A stretch of DNA of 50,657 nt, from contig CAJTPS010000027.1 in NCBI GenBank assembly GCA_910578555.1, forward strand, positions 1 to 50,657. Direction: 5' to 3'. The DNA is from an uncultured Lachnospiraceae bacterium. GTDB lineage: Bacteria > Bacillota > Clostridia > Lachnospirales > Lachnospiraceae. The position numbers and the translations under genes were made by a program. The stretch's first letter is position 1; every line of letters begins with the position of its first letter. The notes under the pieces were generated by a model that did not search any database, was not told the origin of the DNA, and saw nothing but the letters and a program-made list of their open reading frames with translations. Of this stretch, positions 15,628 through 24,569 are shown piece by piece.

Positions 15628-17607
15628 ATGGCAGCGAATGATTATATTACAGCATTGAAACAAGGACGGCGCAGTTACCGGTCTGCACTCAGCAAGGGGG
15701 AATATCCTTATCTTCCGGTTCTGGATGAAATGATATCTTATACTGAAGTTGGGTCAATTGAGAATTTAGGAATTATGGATATTCCGTTATCCAAGATCGT
15801 GGGAACCAAGACGGTGGGAAGGTCTAATGCGTTTGCCAACAATTTCATGCCGCTTCTTCCCGAGAACTCGGAATTCGGGCTGAAATGGTCATCACTGTAT
15901 AATCATCAGGTGGAAGACGGAATCAATGATCCGATTATGGCTTATGAATTTATGAATCAGTTCTATGTGCAGGAGGGAAATAAGCGCGTCAGCGTTATGA
16001 AGTATCTGAAGACATACAGTCTTCCTGCGAGTGTCACCCGTCTGGTTCCCAAGAAGTCGGATGATCAGGAAAATCGTGTCTACTATGAATTTCTGGATTT
16101 TTATGAGGTATCGCACAGCTACGATGTATGCTTTTCTAAAGAGGGAAGTTATAAGAAGCTCATTAAACTGATGGGTAAAAAGGAGAATGAGGTCTGGAGC
16201 GATGACGACAGAATGAATCTGCATTTTGCCTGCTATAACTTCGAACTTGCATACAATAAGGCACATGGCAACAAACTGGATATCAATGTTTCCGATGCTT
16301 TTCTGATTTATGTGGAAATATTCGGGTATGATAAAGTGATAGACCAGACGGAGCAGGAAATAAGCCGTTCTCTCCAGAAAATGTGGACGGAGATCACGCT
16401 TGCCGATCAGGGCAGTCAGGTGGAACTTATACAGGACCCGGAGCATGTAAAGTCTTCTCTTTTGAATAAACTGCTTCCGACAGGGATACCGGATACTTTG
16501 AAAATAGCATTTATTTATATGAAGACACCGGAGACTTCCAGCTGGGCATATGCACATGAACTGGGCAGATTGTATCTGGAGCAGGTGTTTGAAGGTAAGA
16601 TAAAAACGATGGCTTTTGATAAGGCTGACACGGAGGATGAGGTGGAAGCGGCGATTGAGCAGGCGATTGCGTCAGGCTGTGAATTGATATTTACAACGGC
16701 TACTCAGATGATAAATCAGAGTGTTCGCTGTGCGGTACATCATCCGAAGGTAAAAATATATAATTGTTCTATCAAAATGTCTTATTCTTCTATCTGTACT
16801 TATTATGCGAGAATGTATGAGTCCAAGTTCCTGATGGGAGCGATTGCGGCGGCACTATCCAGAAGCGACAGACTGGGGTATGTGGCGGATTATCCGATCT
16901 ACGGGACACTGGCCAATATCAATGCATTTGCGCTGGGGGCTAAAATGATCAATCCGTATGTGCAGATACATCTGGAATGGACGAAGGTCAAGGGAATGGA
17001 TGCCAGAGAAAGGCTGAAACAGGACGGCATTCTCTTTGTCTCGGACAATGATATGATTACACCGGAGAGTGCATCCAGAGAATATGGTCTTTATGTGAAA
17101 AATGAGGACGGAACCCTTGAAAATATCGCAACGCCGATCTGGGACTGGGGTAAGTTCTATGAACAGATTATTCGGAATATTTTCAGCGGCGGCAGTACGG
17201 AAGCAGATGCACAGAAGGGAAAGAAGGCGGTCAATTACTGGTGGGGCATGTCCGCGGATGTGATAGATGTCATCTGTTCCAAGTCTATGCCGCACGGAAC
17301 CAGCAGATTGATAGAATTTCTGAAAAATTCAATACGGGCAGGCGCTTTTCATCCGTTTGACGGACCGATCTATTCTCAGGGAGGTATTGTGCAATGTGAG
17401 AAGGGCAAGAGTCTGGAACCGGATGAGATTATCAGCATGGATTGGCTGGCGGAAAATGTAGTCGGAAGAATTCCGGAATTGGATGAACTTACGGAAGACG
17501 CCAGGACGCTTGTAAAGTTTCAGGGTATCAAGGTAGATGAATCCGGTACGGATAAAGGTGCAGATAAGGGTGCTGACAGATCAGACGGGAACGGAGGACA
17601 GGGATGA
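15628..17607 (+). CDS. Cytoplasmic fusion of a ParB/Srx-like domain and a BMP-type ligand-binding domain
   Basis: A 659-residue protein without signal peptide or lipobox. Residues about 40-145 resemble the ParB/sulfiredoxin-like fold: IPLSKIVGTKTVGR, then FYVQEGNKRVSVMKYL near 113, matching the G(N/H)xR nucleotide-handling loop. Residues about 290-585 resemble the BMP/PnrA family of purine-nucleoside-binding proteins (LKIAFIYMKTPETSSWAYA, FLMGAIAAALS, YPIYGTLANINAFALGAKM). The last 20 residues are low-complexity Asp/Gly/Lys. BMP proteins are normally secreted lipoproteins feeding ABC importers, so an intracellular nucleoside-sensing role is inferred. The ATG at 15628 is 8 bases from AGGAGG; the ATG at 15622 is too close. 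It overlaps the next gene by 4 bases. Confidence 0.85.
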   Translation: MAANDYITALKQGRRSYRSALSKGEYPYLPVLDEMISYTEVGSIENLGIMDIPLSKIVGTKTVGRSNAFANNFMPLLPENSEFGLKWSSLYNHQVEDGINDPIMAYEFMNQFYVQEGNKRVSVMKYLKTYSLPASVTRLVPKKSDDQENRVYYEFLDFYEVSHSYDVCFSKEGSYKKLIKLMGKKENEVWSDDDRMNLHFACYNFELAYNKAHGNKLDINVSDAFLIYVEIFGYDKVIDQTEQEISRSLQKMWTEITLADQGSQVELIQDPEHVKSSLLNKLLPTGIPDTLKIAFIYMKTPETSSWAYAHELGRLYLEQVFEGKIKTMAFDKADTEDEVEAAIEQAIASGCELIFTTATQMINQSVRCAVHHPKVKIYNCSIKMSYSSICTYYARMYESKFLMGAIAAALSRSDRLGYVADYPIYGTLANINAFALGAKMINPYVQIHLEWTKVKGMDARERLKQDGILFVSDNDMITPESASREYGLYVKNEDGTLENIATPIWDWGKFYEQIIRNIFSGGSTEADAQKGKKAVNYWWGMSADVIDVICSKSMPHGTSRLIEFLKNSIRAGAFHPFDGPIYSQGGIVQCEKGKSLEPDEIISMDWLAENVVGRIPELDELTEDARTLVKFQGIKVDESGTDKGADKGADRSDGNGGQG

Positions 17608-18203
17608 AGATTCTAGTGCTCGCTGATCAGAAATCCAAGTATTTATATGATTTTTATGAACCGGATAAGTTGAAGGATATCGATCTCATTATCTCGTGCG
17701 GGGATCTGTCACCGTCGTATCTGTCATTTTTTGTCACGCTCTGCAATGTACCGCTGCTCTATGTCAGAGGCAATCATGACGGTAAATATGAGGATACACC
17801 GCCGGAAGGATGTATCTGTATTGAGGATGATATCTATGTACATGAAGGAATCCGCATCATGGGTCTGGGCGGTTCCATGGAATATATACCAAAGGCAGGC
17901 AATCAGTACTCGGAACGACAAATGAGAAGCCGGGTCCGGAAGTTAAGATTTAAGCTGTGGAGACATAAAGGCTTTGATATTCTTGTAACACATGCGCCCG
18001 CTTATCAGATCAATGATCTGGAGGATCTGCCGCATAAGGGGTTTGGCGTTTTTCGAACCCTGATGGAGAAATACGAACCGAAGTTTTTTTTCCACGGACA
18101 CGTACATGCCAATTACGGCAGAGGGTTTAAACGGACGGACACATATGCAAAGACAACGATCGTAAATGCCTATGAGTATTATATTGTGGATTATCCGGAA
18201 TAA
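17604..18203 (+). CDS. Calcineurin-like metallophosphoesterase
   Basis: A 199-residue cytoplasmic enzyme with metallophosphoesterase motifs in order: D8 in LVLADQKSKYL, CGDLSPSYL, RGNHDGKY, VTHAPAY and FHGHVHANYG. The first motif has D-Q-K instead of the usual D-x-H, so one metal ligand differs; this looks like a subfamily trait rather than damage. The family hydrolyses phosphomonoesters or diesters with two metal ions, but the substrate here is unknown. The start overlaps the stop of the ParB-like/BMP gene (ATGA), so the two products are probably made together and act in the same process, possibly nucleotide turnover (inference). Confidence 0.88.
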   Translation: MKILVLADQKSKYLYDFYEPDKLKDIDLIISCGDLSPSYLSFFVTLCNVPLLYVRGNHDGKYEDTPPEGCICIEDDIYVHEGIRIMGLGGSMEYIPKAGNQYSERQMRSRVRKLRFKLWRHKGFDILVTHAPAYQINDLEDLPHKGFGVFRTLMEKYEPKFFFHGHVHANYGRGFKRTDTYAKTTIVNAYEYYIVDYPE

Positions 18204-18308
18204 TGTTATGAAAATATCTTTGCCGGTTTGATTTTACAGGGCGGATTCTATTATTGTGTAAAACACGGCGGTGGTAGAAACACGGTACAGGAAAACAGGA
18301 GAACATAT

Positions 18309-18989
18309 ATGCTTCTGGGAAGTTTTGCAATATGGAACATGCGGAATATATGGATACGCGTTATCGTGTCGGCTATTCTGGGCGGAATAGTCGGGCTTGA
18401 CCGCGGCATGAAACACCGTGGTGCGGGCACGAAAACGATCACCGTGGTCTGTCTCGGGGCGACGCTCGTCATGCTGACAGAGCAGTATATTCAGATTCAT
18501 TTTCCCGGACTGGCGAATATGAACCGGCTGGCTGCGCAGGTGATTAGCGGAGTGGGATTTATCGGTGTCGGTACGATCATCATATCCAAACATCGTGTCA
18601 GGGGTCTTACTACGGCGGCAACACTCTGGGCGAGTGCATGTATTGGGTTAGCTGTCGGAATCGGGTTCATAGAGGGCGGTGTTCTGATTACGGCAGTCAT
18701 GCTTTTCTCTCTGCATGTGCTTCCCTATGTGGAGCGCTTCGCGACCAGACATTCCCGATATTGTAATGTATTTATTGATCTGGAGAAAAGCCGGGATCTG
18801 CACACGGTCATACACGACCTGAAGGACGCCGGCATTGTGGTGGATTCCATGGAGATGAGCGAGTCGGGCATTGCCGGAGAAGGTATCTCCGTACATATGG
18901 TGCTCTATGTGAAGAAGGTCACGGAACGCACGGAAATCTATGATATTCTTACAAGATCGGACAAGGTCACGTCGGTGGATTTCCTGTAG
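18309..18989 (+). CDS. MgtC/SapB family membrane protein
   Basis: A 226-residue protein with four to five transmembrane helices over residues 1-145 and a soluble ACT-like tail of about 80 residues. The signatures GGIVGLDRGMKHRGAGTKT, GVGFIGVGTII and GLTTAATLWASACIGLAVG define MgtC/SapB. MgtC proteins help bacteria survive Mg2+ limitation and acid, by modulating ATP synthase or transporters in studied pathogens; the role in commensals is unclear. AGGAGA six bases before the ATG at 18309 fixes the start, although the frame is open back to 18228. It follows the phosphoesterase gene by 105 bases and may be in the same transcript. Confidence 0.88.
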   Translation: MLLGSFAIWNMRNIWIRVIVSAILGGIVGLDRGMKHRGAGTKTITVVCLGATLVMLTEQYIQIHFPGLANMNRLAAQVISGVGFIGVGTIIISKHRVRGLTTAATLWASACIGLAVGIGFIEGGVLITAVMLFSLHVLPYVERFATRHSRYCNVFIDLEKSRDLHTVIHDLKDAGIVVDSMEMSESGIAGEGISVHMVLYVKKVTERTEIYDILTRSDKVTSVDFL

Positions 18990-19104
18990 GGCTTTCCCCA
19001 TGTCACCAATCCGTTTCCCCGGATTTTGCGGGTGTTTCTTTCCATGATTCAGACATTTGGATACAATAAGGTCATAGTAACTGCCACACAGGGAGGACGG
19101 GATT

Positions 19105-20016
19105 ATGATGCAGATTGAATTTGGAGAGAAACTAAAGGCATGCAGGGAAGAAAAAGGGATGACGCAGCAGACGCTGGCGGATAAGCTCTATGTCACGAGG
19201 CAGGCGGTGTCGCGCTGGGAGTGCGGGGCGCGTTATCCTGATCTGATTACGGCGAAGCGCATTGCAAAGGAGCTTGAAATATCGCTGGACGAACTGGTAT
19301 CCGGTGAAAAATATATCCGCGATATCGAGAGAGAGCCTGTTATTACGGCGCCAGTGCCGCTGCTTGTTCAGACGGCATTATATGCTGCGGTATGTATGTC
19401 TTATCTGGTGATGTGCCTGTACGATATAGGAGTTCGTTTTCCGTATGCTGTGGACAGCATATACGGCGGAGATGATGTATATCTGAAAATACATTTTGCT
19501 GTGATGATCGGAGGGACTTTTATCAAACTGCAGGCAATGTGGGCAGGGCTGTACTACTCTGTCCGGAATGAACTCTCGCCGCGCCAGATCGGCTGGATCA
19601 TGAGTGTTCCTTTTATCGCGGAAGCTGCGACAATGGTTACGGCAGCTATGCTTATATTACCGTCATTGCTGCGCGGTAACGGGACATTGACAGGGGAAAC
19701 GGTATTCCGGTTTGTATTTTATTGTGTTGCGCCGCTTGTCTTATTCTGGTATTTTCATACCGGTAGGTCCGTGAATGTAAAATATGCCTATGCGGTCGTG
19801 TGTATTCTGGCGGTTATCTTTCTGGCTGACATAGGAAATTATGTGAGCCTGGCTCGCTATAATGTGAATTATAAAGATGTTGCCAACTTTGCGGACGGCA
19901 TGTTAAATCAGGTATTATACCTCATCAGGATAACGGGGAAGCTGGCATATCTATGGCTGCTGGCCGGCCAGGTGTACATGCTGAACAGGAAACGTAAGGC
20001 TGTTGTAAAAACATAA
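19105..20016 (+). CDS. XRE HTH regulator with a C-terminal membrane domain
   Basis: A 303-residue protein. Residues 8-62 form an XRE helix-turn-helix (MTQQTLADKLYVTRQAVSRW). After a short linker, residues about 85-295 contain five or six transmembrane segments. This design, common in Clostridia, tethers the DNA-binding domain to the membrane so that envelope signals could influence transcription; the signal is unknown. GGGAGG lies 8 bases before the ATG at 19105, with a second ATG directly behind it. It is monocistronic and converges on exonuclease III across a shared terminator. The target genes cannot be identified; autoregulation is usual. Confidence 0.85.
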   Translation: MMQIEFGEKLKACREEKGMTQQTLADKLYVTRQAVSRWECGARYPDLITAKRIAKELEISLDELVSGEKYIRDIEREPVITAPVPLLVQTALYAAVCMSYLVMCLYDIGVRFPYAVDSIYGGDDVYLKIHFAVMIGGTFIKLQAMWAGLYYSVRNELSPRQIGWIMSVPFIAEAATMVTAAMLILPSLLRGNGTLTGETVFRFVFYCVAPLVLFWYFHTGRSVNVKYAYAVVCILAVIFLADIGNYVSLARYNVNYKDVANFADGMLNQVLYLIRITGKLAYLWLLAGQVYMLNRKRKAVVKT

Positions 20017-20045
20017 ATTTTGGGATATCGACAAATTATTATTGG

Positions 20046-20090
20046 AATAGGGGTATATCAGTATGAACTGCTTTGATATGCCCCTATTTT
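20046..20090. terminator. Bidirectional terminator between convergent genes
   Basis: AATAGGGGTATATCA and TGATATGCCCCTATT form a 15-base-pair stem with one G-U, a 13-base loop and a T-run, placed between the XRE membrane regulator and the exonuclease III gene. Confidence 0.85.
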
Positions 20091-20108
20091 GCTAAGCTTA
20101 AATAGATT

Positions 20109-20861
20109 TTACTGCATGATCAGTCCTACCGGACAATGATCCGAACCCATCACATCCTTGTAGATCAGCGCATCTTGCAGTTTGTCTTTCAGGGATTGTG
20201 ATACAAGAAAATAGTCGATACGCCAGCCTGCATTCTTGGCTCTGGCGCTGAAACGATAGGACCACCATGAGTAAGCGCCCTCCAGATCGGGATAAAAATA
20301 CCGGAATGTATCGATAAATCCCGCCTCTGTCAAAGTCGTGAATTTCGCCCGTTCTTCATCCGTAAAACCGGCGTTCATGCGGTTTGTTTTCGGGTTTTTC
20401 AGATCAATCTCCTTATGTGCCACATTCAGGTCACCGCAGAAAATGACAGGCTTTTTTTCTTCCAATTTTTTCAGATAAGATAAGAAATCTTCCTCCCACT
20501 TCATTCGATAGTCCAGTCGTGCTAATTCGTTCTGGGAGTTAGGCGTATACACGGTAATAAAATAATAATCGGGATACTCCAGTGTGATCACGCGCCCCTC
20601 ATGGTCGTGCTCTTCGATGCCGATTCCGTAAGCGACCGACAGGGGTTCTTCTTTTGTAAAGACGGCAGTTCCCGAATAGCCTTTCTTCTCCGCATAATTC
20701 CAGTACTGATGATAACCGGACAGTTCCAGATCAATCTGACCTTCCTGCAGTTTTGTCTCCTGTAAACAGAAGATATCCGCGTCCTGTGCCTGCACGAAGT
20801 CCAGGAATCCTTTTCCGACGCAGGCCCGCAGGCCGTTCACATTCCAGGATATAAATTTCAT
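20109..20861 (-). CDS. xth: Exodeoxyribonuclease III / AP endonuclease
   Basis: A 250-residue enzyme of the exonuclease III family, at the normal length. It begins MKFISWNVNGLRACVGKGF and carries the metal-binding Glu in CLQETKL, the YTPNSQ loop, GDLNVAHKEIDL and the terminal GSDHCPVGL catalytic Asp-His. It cleaves DNA at abasic sites and removes 3' blocking groups in base excision repair in the cytoplasm. AAAGGA precedes the ATG. It is a single gene with no repair neighbours. Confidence 0.96.
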   Translation of the reverse strand: MKFISWNVNGLRACVGKGFLDFVQAQDADIFCLQETKLQEGQIDLELSGYHQYWNYAEKKGYSGTAVFTKEEPLSVAYGIGIEEHDHEGRVITLEYPDYYFITVYTPNSQNELARLDYRMKWEEDFLSYLKKLEEKKPVIFCGDLNVAHKEIDLKNPKTNRMNAGFTDEERAKFTTLTEAGFIDTFRYFYPDLEGAYSWWSYRFSARAKNAGWRIDYFLVSQSLKDKLQDALIYKDVMGSDHCPVGLIMQ

Positions 20862-20976
20862 AATGTTTTTTCCTTTCGTATATGTTTTTATTAAATCTAT
20901 TCTGTATATGATATATCCGGTTTCCGGAGCAGAGGTTCCGGACAGGCTGTAAGATAGTACATATATTCTTCTGCGA

Positions 20977-22032
20977 TTACGGGTAATATTCCTGAATCAG
21001 TTCCTTCACAATTTCCTCCGACAATTCATACATGCCATCCAGCCGTGCCTCATAATTGTCTGCTGTCAGCCGTTCTTCTCCGTTTACAAGCTTGTGATAT
21101 ACATAGTAGTTGATGTTTTTGGAGAAGTGGATCATATCCATATAGTTGTCCAGATTCGTTATGATCTCACGGTCGTCCTGATAAAAATATATTTCCACAT
21201 TGTCATATTGCAGGAGCGCCTTGATTGCCTGTTTCTCATTGTAGATGACTGCGTCCCGTTCTCCGCTGCGATAGGCGTTGTCCCACCAGAGCATGGAATA
21301 CGGAGAGAAGAAGAACTTGAATATCGTGTCGGGGTGCGCTTCCACCTGTGCGGTAAGCAGCGAGATGTTGCCGGCAAGTGCATCGGCGTTTGCGGTTTCC
21401 GGCTGCATAGCCTTGACGGCAGGAAGACGGGTGTATAGTCCCATCGCCATATCCCGGCCGAAATATTTCCACTGTGCCCAGTTGTAGGAATCGCCTTCGT
21501 CGTAATCGCTGATCAGGGAATAGGCGAGCATATAAGGAATTTTTTCCATCAATACATCTTTATTGAGCAGGTACGGATAATCATTTAACACGTTCTGATC
21601 ATACAGATACATCGGACACCCCGTGGACACGTAAGTCGGTTCTGTACTTGCCGACAGGGAGGAAGGATCGATGTTGTAGAAGACATATTTCAGATCATGT
21701 TCTTCGTAGGCGTTATCCAGCAGGTAACACAGATCGGCAGTCGCTCCGTAGGAACGGATCGCCTTGATTGCCGTACAGTCAAATCCTTTGTCAAACCAGC
21801 CGTTGTTATAATTCTCACAGACGGAAGAACCGACGATTAGTGCATCATAATCAAAAGTACGCAGCGTACCGATACACTGATATTCTTTATCAGTCAGCAC
21901 GGCTTTCAATCCGGGCAGCGGTTTATGATACTGATAAAAAGGATCAAAAATCACCACCGCGGCAATAATCGCCACCAGAAGAAGTGCTGTCCGTATGCAG
22001 AATGATTTGATAAATTTCTGATCTGTGTCCAT
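20977..22032 (-). CDS. SGNH/DltD-AlgX-like membrane-anchored protein, partner of MBOAT
   Basis: A 351-residue protein with one N-terminal transmembrane helix (about residues 10-32) and an extracytoplasmic SGNH-like domain. IVGSSVCENYNNG supplies the Ser block and MDMIHFSKNINYY the terminal Asp-x-x-His. Proteins of this type transfer or present acyl groups brought out by MBOAT membrane acyltransferases, as in AlgI/AlgX and DltB/DltD. The MBOAT gene lies immediately upstream on the same strand, which supports this. I prefer the Met at 22032, just before the transmembrane helix and after AAAGG, over the frame's upstream ATG at 22083. The acceptor is unknown. Confidence 0.78.
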   Translation of the reverse strand: MDTDQKFIKSFCIRTALLLVAIIAAVVIFDPFYQYHKPLPGLKAVLTDKEYQCIGTLRTFDYDALIVGSSVCENYNNGWFDKGFDCTAIKAIRSYGATADLCYLLDNAYEEHDLKYVFYNIDPSSLSASTEPTYVSTGCPMYLYDQNVLNDYPYLLNKDVLMEKIPYMLAYSLISDYDEGDSYNWAQWKYFGRDMAMGLYTRLPAVKAMQPETANADALAGNISLLTAQVEAHPDTIFKFFFSPYSMLWWDNAYRSGERDAVIYNEKQAIKALLQYDNVEIYFYQDDREIITNLDNYMDMIHFSKNINYYVYHKLVNGEERLTADNYEARLDGMYELSEEIVKELIQEYYP

Positions 22033-22161
22033 ATATCCGAGAGCCTTTCTGCTTTCTATAAAGTATTCAGCCGTGCAATTCATAATTTGCCAGAGTTTGT
22101 TTTATGAATTATATTGAAAAATCTGGCTGGCAAGTTATTCATTTACGGGCGTCCGCCCTAT

Positions 22162-22222
22162 ACAAATAATAATTTAAAATCTTTAGTGAGTAAACTCCCA
22201 CAGATTTTCAATTATTATTTGT
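22162..22222. repeat. Long near-perfect inverted repeat between MBOAT and SGNH genes
   Basis: The arms at 22162-22182 and 22202-22222 are 21 bases each and complementary except for one position, around a 19-base loop that itself contains a small GAGT/ACTC stem. The arms are AT-rich and there is no U-tract, so it is not a classical terminator. It may be an RNA-processing hairpin, an attenuator tuning SGNH against MBOAT expression, or a small mobile-repeat relic. Confidence 0.75.
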
Positions 22223-22238
22223 GCATGGCTGATTGGCA

Positions 22239-23750
22239 TCAAAAGTTAAAATACAAAAACGTACTTACCTGTGATAACGATACAATACACCATATGAGCA
22301 GAATGCTGATGATCCAGCATCTTCTGGAAGTCAGTTCGCCGCGCATGGTGCGTTCATAGGCGTTGGGCCTGAAGATCAGACAGAATGCCAGAACAAACAG
22401 CAGGAACATAAAGATCAGATACAGGTAATTAATCATACCCGGTGCGATCATATCCAGCATCTGCCTGATCACGTATATTTCAGAAATATCAAGCTGTGCC
22501 GCAATTTCAAAAATCTTGCCGGTGTAACTTCCGGAGAAGAGATTCTTAAACAATTGGAGCGCGGCGGTCATGCTGGTGCTTCTGAAGAAGAAGAGCGACA
22601 TATTAAACAGTGTAAAAGTGAAGATCCAGCCAAACCATGCGGGAATATGAAACCGTGCGGGCCGCTTCTCGTTCCGGCCGGTTATACCGATGATTCCGAG
22701 GCTGTCCCACACAACCATAAGACCATGCATAGCGCCCCATGCCACGTAGGTCCATGCAGCCCCGTGCCACAGTCCGCTTAACAGAAAGACAATAAAGGTG
22801 TTGAGCAGCATACGCATTCGTCCCTTGCGGCTGCCGCCCAGCGGGATATATACATAGGTGATGAAGAAGCGGGAGAGGGTGATGTGCCATCTCTGCCAGA
22901 ACTCCTTGATCGTACATGCGCGGTAGGGCGAATCAAAATTAACGGGCAGCTCAATGTTAAACATTCTGCCGAGCCCGATCGCCATATCGGAATAGCCGCT
23001 GAAATCAAAGTACAGTTCAAATGTGTAAGACAGAATCACTGCAACGGTGGAAATACTGTCCAGAGAGAAAGTCTGTGCAAAACCGTAATTTGCCATTAAC
23101 GCGAAGGTGTCCGCAAGCAGTACTTTTTTAGTCAGGCCAAGCACAAACAGGCATATGCCACGGGAAAAAGAGGAGGCGTTGAATCCGCGGCGGGAAGTAT
23201 CTTCGAACTGAGGGATCATTTCTTTATATAAGACAATAGGCCCTGCGATCAACTGTGGGAAAAAAGTGACGAAAGTAACATAATTGATCAGAGAATAGTG
23301 TTCACATTTTCCCAGTGATCTGTCAATGATAAAAGAAAGCTGCTGGAAGGTAAAGAAACTGATGCCCAGCGGCAGCAGAATATGTTTCAGCGTATAATCG
23401 GTGTGAAAAGCGAGATTCATATTTTCAATAAAGAAATCATAATACTTAAAATAAAACAGGATGCCGAGATTCAGAATAATTCCCGCAAACAATCCGGTCC
23501 GGTTCCACAGCTTTGTGTGTACGGAACCTTCAGGCACTCTTGTCAGCAGATAGCTTAACAGATAGTTCAACCCGATGCTGCACAGGATGATTGCCAGATA
23601 ATAGACATTAAAATAGGCATAGAACCAGAGAGACATTCCGGCCAGAAATATATTGGCAAGGGAATACCTCCCGAGGCGGTTTAAGCCGTACCATCCCAGA
23701 AGTGTCAACGGTAAAAATATGAAGATAAAGATATACGAGTTAAATAGCAT
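22239..23750 (-). CDS. MBOAT family membrane O-acyltransferase (AlgI/DltB-like)
   Basis: A 503-residue polytopic protein. It begins MLFNSYIFIFIFLPL, the usual AlgI-family opening, which is why I place the start at 23750 rather than 23795. FWQRWHITLSRFFITYVYIP followed by LGGSRKG, and SGLWHGAAWTYVAWGAMHG carrying the catalytic His, are MBOAT signatures. It would move an acyl group, probably acetyl or D-alanyl, across the membrane to an exported polymer together with the SGNH protein encoded downstream. No dltA/dltC genes are near, which favours AlgI-like polysaccharide acylation. The gene is divergent from a DUF4358 lipoprotein gene. Confidence 0.92.
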   Translation of the reverse strand: MLFNSYIFIFIFLPLTLLGWYGLNRLGRYSLANIFLAGMSLWFYAYFNVYYLAIILCSIGLNYLLSYLLTRVPEGSVHTKLWNRTGLFAGIILNLGILFYFKYYDFFIENMNLAFHTDYTLKHILLPLGISFFTFQQLSFIIDRSLGKCEHYSLINYVTFVTFFPQLIAGPIVLYKEMIPQFEDTSRRGFNASSFSRGICLFVLGLTKKVLLADTFALMANYGFAQTFSLDSISTVAVILSYTFELYFDFSGYSDMAIGLGRMFNIELPVNFDSPYRACTIKEFWQRWHITLSRFFITYVYIPLGGSRKGRMRMLLNTFIVFLLSGLWHGAAWTYVAWGAMHGLMVVWDSLGIIGITGRNEKRPARFHIPAWFGWIFTFTLFNMSLFFFRSTSMTAALQLFKNLFSGSYTGKIFEIAAQLDISEIYVIRQMLDMIAPGMINYLYLIFMFLLFVLAFCLIFRPNAYERTMRGELTSRRCWIISILLIWCIVSLSQVSTFLYFNF

Positions 23751-23942
23751 ATAATTATACAGTTCCTTTGTTATATTATTGCCATCAAAATACATATTTT
23801 TCTATATAAAGGCAAAAACTAGTTACTGACAATTAGTATATCCTGTTTGCCGGATATAAACAAGTGCGATATATCAGGTGAAAACAGTAAAGAAATAATG
23901 GATATTACGGCCAGAACGCAGAATGGAGGCAACAGACAAAAC

Positions 23943-24560
23943 ATGAAAAAATTGATTGCAACACTATTAACCGGCGGACTGTTTTTTCTGACAGCATGCG
24001 GTAACGATTTGCCGGAAGATGAACTGGTTGGTAACGGGCAGGCATTTGAGATGCAAAAGATCAGCGACGATCTGCAGGCAAGCAGTTTTCCTTTTCAGGA
24101 CAAAGAGAAGTTCATAACGCTGACACAGCTTAAGGACAGTGTCAAGGAACTGATGGGTGATCAATACTGGCCGGAGATCGATCTGACGAAAGAAGAACTG
24201 GAGCAGAAGACCGGTATCACGGAAGATATGTATGTGGACTTTCTGGCGGAAAAACAGGTAATGGATGCGCACATTGACACAATGATCATCATTCATGCCA
24301 AAGAGGCTGAGGTGGGAGCGATCGAGGAGGCGCTGGAGCGGTATCGTGAAAGCATCATCGAGGAAAACCGCAGCCATCCGCAGAATCTGTGCAAGGCGCA
24401 GGCCTCCCGCATGGAGACAATAGAGAATTATGTCTGCTTCGTACAGCTGGGGGCCGATACGACGCTTGTTGCCGACAAGGGAGAAGATGAGATCATCGCA
24501 TACTGTCAGGAGGAGAATGAACGCGCGCTGTATGTGCTGGAGAAGGGTATTCTGGAATGA
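23943..24560 (+). CDS. DUF4358 lipoprotein
   Basis: A 205-residue exported lipoprotein with signal peptide MKKLIATLLTGGLFFLTAC, where LTAC is the lipobox. The body contains LVADKGEDEIIAYCQEENER near the end, typical of DUF4358, whose function is unknown. GGAGG lies 13 bases upstream, a long spacing; the frame is open to 23847 but only the start at 23943 gives a signal peptide. DUF4358 proteins are often encoded beside MBOAT/SGNH pairs in Lachnospiraceae, and the divergent MBOAT gene here fits that, so a role in envelope acylation is plausible (inference). Confidence 0.8.
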   Translation: MKKLIATLLTGGLFFLTACGNDLPEDELVGNGQAFEMQKISDDLQASSFPFQDKEKFITLTQLKDSVKELMGDQYWPEIDLTKEELEQKTGITEDMYVDFLAEKQVMDAHIDTMIIIHAKEAEVGAIEEALERYRESIIEENRSHPQNLCKAQASRMETIENYVCFVQLGADTTLVADKGEDEIIAYCQEENERALYVLEKGILE

Positions 24561-24569
24561 TGAACGGGA

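Noticed and set aside
22114..22359. Plus-strand open frame of 81 codons over the inverted repeat
   Set aside because: It overlaps the 3' end of the MBOAT gene on the other strand and the hairpin, with no supporting signal.
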